Positions 59,562 to 64,000 of a stretch of 64,000 bases of DNA are shown piece after piece; position 1 is the stretch's first letter, and each line of letters begins with the position of its first letter. Made by a program: the position numbers and the translations under genes. This DNA comes from Planococcus citri (taxonomy: Eukaryota > Arthropoda > Insecta > Hemiptera > Pseudococcidae): the NCBI RefSeq assembly GCF_950023065.1, contig NC_088678.1:34214580-34278579 (forward strand). The letters run 5' to 3'. The notes beneath the pieces are model-generated. The model was given only the letters and a program-made list of their open reading frames with translations. It was not told the origin of the DNA and made no database searches.

Positions 59562-62500
59562 AAGGGTCAAAATGGCAGAACATAACATATAGGATTCAGG
59601 CCAACTCACAATCGATCCTTCAATTTGCGAATTCGAGTAAATACTCTGATCATATATACTCAAGGTATGAGCAATTGGAGCAGAATAGGAGAAAAGGGGG
59701 TGAGAGTCAAATGCCCCCCGAAATTTTCAAAATCAATATTTCAGTAATTTGAGCACACTTCCTCACCGAAGACTACTAAATTGCACCATTTTTGTCCAGT
59801 TTGTCGTTTCAGCCTATTTACGTACATAGGTACATACAATTTGTACATAATATTGAACGAATTTAAGAAGTTTTATCATTATCGCATTATCTACAGAAAA
59901 AAAAACACTCGATATTGAATTAAGTACATAAGTATTCGTTCTCTCTAGACTCCAAATTCGACTAAACTTACGTACAAATTGTCTGGGCTGTTTTATCACT
60001 AGACAGAAGGCGGTGAACTGCGACCAAAATTACCCTGTAGATTTGAAATTTAAAAAATAAAAAGTTTTAAATTCAAAAGCGTAACAGTAAAATGCGCGTT
60101 GGGGGAATTTACAAATTTGCTACTTCTCGAGTAATCTTCGTTGCATTTTGTTAAATTTTTCTCTTTTTTTATGAACCAAGTTTTCCATTGAAAGTCGAGA
60201 GTTGTCGAGTTTTTGGAAAATTTTTTCGTATTATGGTAAAAGCTATGTTGCCTTCTTGCTTTAAAATGACATCCATGTTTATGTCTACTTAATGTACTCG
60301 TAGTTCTTTTATGTAAAAATTTAAGGCTGAAATTTTTTTTTCTCTTGAAAATTGTCAGAATAGGCCAGAGAAAATTTAAATTAGTGAATTTAGACATTTA
60401 TGCTGGAGTAGAATAAGCTCTTTATTTATAACTGTTGCTACCTATAAAATGTTTCAAAATTTCTGTGTGTGGATATTGGATGGTGAAGTTATTAGGCAGT
60501 ATTAATTTTTAAGATTTGAACTAGTAGACAGAGCCAGAGATAGAAATATGGCAATTTATCCTCATAAAATTAACAGAATATAATTTTAAATTTGAAAAAA
60601 ATTGGATTCTCGTTTGAAAAATGTTTAGAAGTGATGACTTTTTCAATAGCAGAATAGGTGAAGAAGGCAATGCAGTTGATGAAGTTGAGAAAAATTCTTT
60701 GGAAATACAATTTTTATTGGAAAATTGTAATTTATACCTACTCGTATTCGTATTACAGTTTTTATTTTTTATATTCCTCATTATTTTTTTTCGATTCGTC
60801 CTTACCTATTTCAGTCTTTCATCAATGAAGTAAAAATGTAAAAATGAATCAGAAATGTTTGAAAATGTTGCAAAAAATTAAATAGGTACCTATATGTAGA
60901 AACGAAATGTTCATTTTGATAAAATGTTGCAACACGATGTAAAGATGTAAATTTAACAAATGCTATCTACTAAAGAAACCTCATTCATATGACCTACCTA
61001 CTGGTTCTTGTACAAAGTACCCATTTGTATTTTCGTTTACCTTAAAACCTGGCTTAGAACCCCTGAAAATGCGACCATGTAACTGCGTGACAAGTTGAAA
61101 CAAAGTATAATTCTTCAAGCCGGTAAAGCTACTCACACATACACGCCGAATCTCGCACCAAAAAGTCAAAACTCACGTTTGGGCGTTCATTTCTTGAAAA
61201 GTGAAAATATTTCAAAACTCTTACACCGTATTAAGTTTCACGGCGGCGAACGGTAGGCCTATACTCGGCTGTGGTGCGGTTAAATAAATTGACAAAGTTA
61301 GCCGAAAACACACCGAAATTATCTTGTTTTCGTATTTTCCTTTGCCGTAAGTTATTATTTTATTCGTTACGTTTATATTACTGCGAGAGACCGAGTGCTT
61401 TATTGAAGCGTTCAAAGTGGAAGACGTACACTAGATGGATTTTTTCAGTCTGCGCCGACTTTTAATCTTCCGCTATACTACGATACAATGTAAAGAAGAA
61501 AACATTTTACAAAAATCACTTTTTTATTTGCTCGCTTTTGGGCGGATGCTGCGCAGGGCGTCCGTAAGGTAAAACAAAGTCATCCTCATAATCCGGGTAA
61601 TGTATCTTGCATTACCATCGTTAATGGAAAAATGTGTTCTTTTTCACAAAGGAAATGTGCAACGTGAGATATAAATTAACAGGCGTACAAAAATTTCCGG
61701 CCTCAGGAGTTTCCTTAGGTAAACTCTTACCAGCTTTAACATTTTTTCTACTTACAAAAACCCAACGGAACTTAACCTTTGCACTTTTAGATTTGCAATT
61801 AATCGTCGAGGTACTCTTGTTTCGCTCCAGCTACATGTATTTTCATCCTATGCCATCCTCCATTTACGAGGGATTTCTTCATATGTACGCTATGTACATA
61901 TGTATCTTTCCTATAGCAATGATTCAATTCCAGTCTTGGTTTAATATATACGTAGGTATGTAGTTGCTAAAACGCGTCATCGTATTTTGTACACTTTTGT
62001 ATTTTTCGCCTCATATTGAAACGAGCAATTTACCCATTCGTGACTGAAAAGTTGAACGAATTCAACTTTGCCAAAGTTAAGACGTTATAATACGGCAGAC
62101 AGAAGGAAAAAAAAACTAAATTTCTGCGACACCTTTTGTATACAACTTATACAGTTACGTGCAACATAAATGGACGTGTAATTCTTGAATATAACTTCTT
62201 TTTTAGAAATGCACGACAAGGTCAATTTTAGTTTTTCAAGTTCATTTAAACTTGGTACGACACGTCAAGATAAATCTCCAGTTTGGTATATTTGGCTGGA
62301 ACCTGAAGAATAAAACTAAATAAGTCGGAAAGTCAAAAAAATACATTTTCAATTTGATTTAAAATTGAAATTACAATTTAACAAAAATGTATTTTCACTA
62401 AAAACCGAATCAGATTCAAAGTCGAAATTTTACCTAATTCTATTTTATTTGAAATTGAAATTCAAGTGAGTTGATTGCATTTATACATCAGTAAAAATAC

Positions 62501-62999
62501 AAGAGCTTTCGATGAAAAAAAAGTTATAAGCTTACTAGTTATCACAAGATGTTGAATGCTTCCTCCTCAATGAGAGAAAAATAGTTTAAATTTTCTTCAG
62601 GTACCCACCTTAAGGATCCATTCACTATGTTGTTATGGTATTTCAATATTGTTCCAAATTTTCGGGGAAAGGCGTCTCAAAAATTCAAAAATTTGGATCT
62701 TAAGAAATTTGGAATTTAGGGCATATCTTTCCCCTTATTCCCAGAACCAATTCATTTCAAAATTTAAATTTGAGGTAATTAAAAATATGATTTAGAAAAA
62801 AACAATTTTTCATAAATTTTTCATCAAGTTTTCGCCTTTATAAGATAAGATAGGTAGCTCACAAGAAAATTTCAGCCACTCAAATAAAAAATTGAAGATC
62901 TTACGAGGTTTTGAATTTTCTGACTATCCATTAAGGAGTTGCGATAAGACCATTTTTTGGCATCAGCTGGTTATCTACTCAACCACTCTTAAAATGTTG
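59562..62999. other. Unique-looking stretch, no gene seen
   Basis: No repeat pair or gene is supported. At 61,700-61,716 'gagtttccttag|gtaaac' weakly resembles a juxtaposed splice pair. The 109-codon plus-strand ORF at 61,634-61,963 spans it and is hydrophobic, without a recognised family. Overlapping ORFs at 60,521-60,833 are low-complexity. Confidence 0.4.
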
Positions 63000-64000
63000 T
63001 AATAAATGTACGAAATTCGAATCCGTGGTTAGTTAACCCAAAACGACCATTTTTTGGGCTCCAGGGCTCTCAAAGTTGCGAATAAAAAAATAATTTTAGG
63101 AACCACTGAGTATTATTTTTAAAAACTTTTTTAGCATAAAACATCTGTTTGAACCAATTCAAATAAACGTTATGCGAGGTGATTTTCTGACTTTCGACCC
63201 TCGGGGAAAAAATTGGGGATTTTCAATTTTTTGAAAATTTTGGAACCACTATTTTGGACCTACCCCTTCGAACTCCGCTAAAAAGTCTTTTACAGTTTAT
63301 TAGTATCTGAAAGACTTCCATCCTACCAAATTTTGAGCTCAATAAAAAATTAAGCTGGTACTCAAAAATCCAATTTTCCAATTTTTCGTAATTTCGATAT
63401 TTTGGGAACCCCTGGAAAACTAGAAACCTGCGATTTGCACCAAACGTAACGTTTTGAGGTGTATATTCGATTATTTATATGAAAAATTTGAATTAAGCTC
63501 CCTGTATATTCGTAATTTTTAATCCTTTTTTTAGGGCCCCTCATTTTAGGCACCCCTAAAAATGGCGTTTGTGCATATTTTTTCAAATAAATTGAAAAAT
63601 TTATATTTGAAACACACTAGCAAGTGCTCGATCATTTTTCACATGATTTTTCTTGTAACTTTCAAAATTGAGCTATTTTAAATTGGATCAAATTCTGAGA
63701 TTTAACTCTTCGAAAAGACGTTAAAATAACGTTTTCGTGATTTAAACGAAGTAAAAATGCCAGAATTTGATCTAAAATAGCTCACTTTTGACCCGTTTCT
63801 GCCCTCAACGGTCGAAAATAGAAAAATCTCCTCGCATAACGTTAATCGGGTTCAAACAGATGTTTTACGCTAAAAAAGTTTTTAAAAATAATACTCAGTG
63901 GTTCCTAAAATCATTTTTTATTCACAACTTTAGGAACCCCTGAAGCATAAAAAATAGTCATTTTGGGTTAACCAACCACGGATTCGTATTTCGTACATTT
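63000..64000. mobile_element. Fold-back element truncated by the window edge
   Basis: Segment 63,005-63,220 is matched in reverse by about 63,815-63,998. Shared blocks are 'aaattcgaatccgtggtt', 'taacccaaaacgac' or variant, 'ggaaccactgagtattattt' and 'cataaaacatctgtttgaac', with the axis near 63,503. The left limit is uncertain and may lie further left; the right limit is outside the window. The minus-strand ORF at 63,362-63,586 lies over the axis and is not a gene. Confidence 0.65.

Noticed and set aside
61700..61716. Plus-strand ratchet point (ccttag|gtaaac)
   Set aside because: Weak pyrimidine tract and a poor donor; no second plus-strand site supports it.
1..64000. tRNA, rRNA or other structured RNA genes
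   Set aside because: No B-box-like GGTTCGAATCC with a matching A box and no ribosomal RNA core sequence were seen by eye; a tRNAscan-SE or Infernal run would be decisive.

Overview
The window looks like a piece of an animal nuclear genome, most likely an arthropod. It is AT-rich, has no dense run of genes on either strand, and is full of insect-type transposable elements: piggyBac-like, hAT, Tc1/mariner/pogo-like, an APE-type LINE, an LTR, and fold-back elements. The frequent short GTAGGTACCTAC-like runs and the style of the repeats suggest a hemipteran such as a scale insect or mealybug. That is a low-confidence guess, and Lepidoptera cannot be excluded. I see no complete protein-coding gene, tRNA, rRNA or CRISPR array. 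The window is best read as the inside of one or more very long introns, or as intergenic DNA.

Signs of a host transcription unit are sparse. On the minus strand, two sites 38.6 kb apart (13,150/13,151 and 51,757/51,758) place a 3' splice site directly against a GTGAGTAC 5' splice site. This is the signature of recursive splicing (ratchet points), known from very long insect introns. On the plus strand there are two candidate small exons. One (13,550-13,617) ends in a stop codon. The other (42,759-42,847) is open throughout. Both are read from phase 0 and begin with Val, so they could be alternative exons of one plus-strand gene.

Layout. 1-5.9 kb: mostly unique, with a TA-flanked 828-bp element at 1.4-2.2 kb. 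5.9-11.6 kb: an element with a 9-bp target duplication, a mariner-like fold-back, one copy of a dispersed repeat (called family F here) and a piggyBac-like MITE. 13.8-15.7 kb: a tandem array built on the palindrome GTTCGCGAAC, with a second array in opposite orientation at 33.2-34.0 kb. 16.4-24.5 kb: a TA-flanked MITE, family F interrupted by an internally deleted LINE, and a 322-bp MITE. 24.5-35 kb: mostly unique, with one 215-bp MITE. 35-47 kb: family F copies, one split by a hAT element that is itself split by a pogo-like element, then a hAT MITE and an LTR with its primer-binding site. 49.4-54.4 kb: a nearly perfect 2.2-kb palindrome, a MITE, a fold-back with tandem-repeat arms and a minisatellite. 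58-64 kb: two more fold-backs, the last cut by the window edge.

The elements are defective: no open transposase or reverse transcriptase remains, so they would depend on helper proteins encoded elsewhere. The features with possible host function are the ratchet points, the candidate exons, the palindromic arrays and the long palindromes, which could give hairpin RNA if transcribed.
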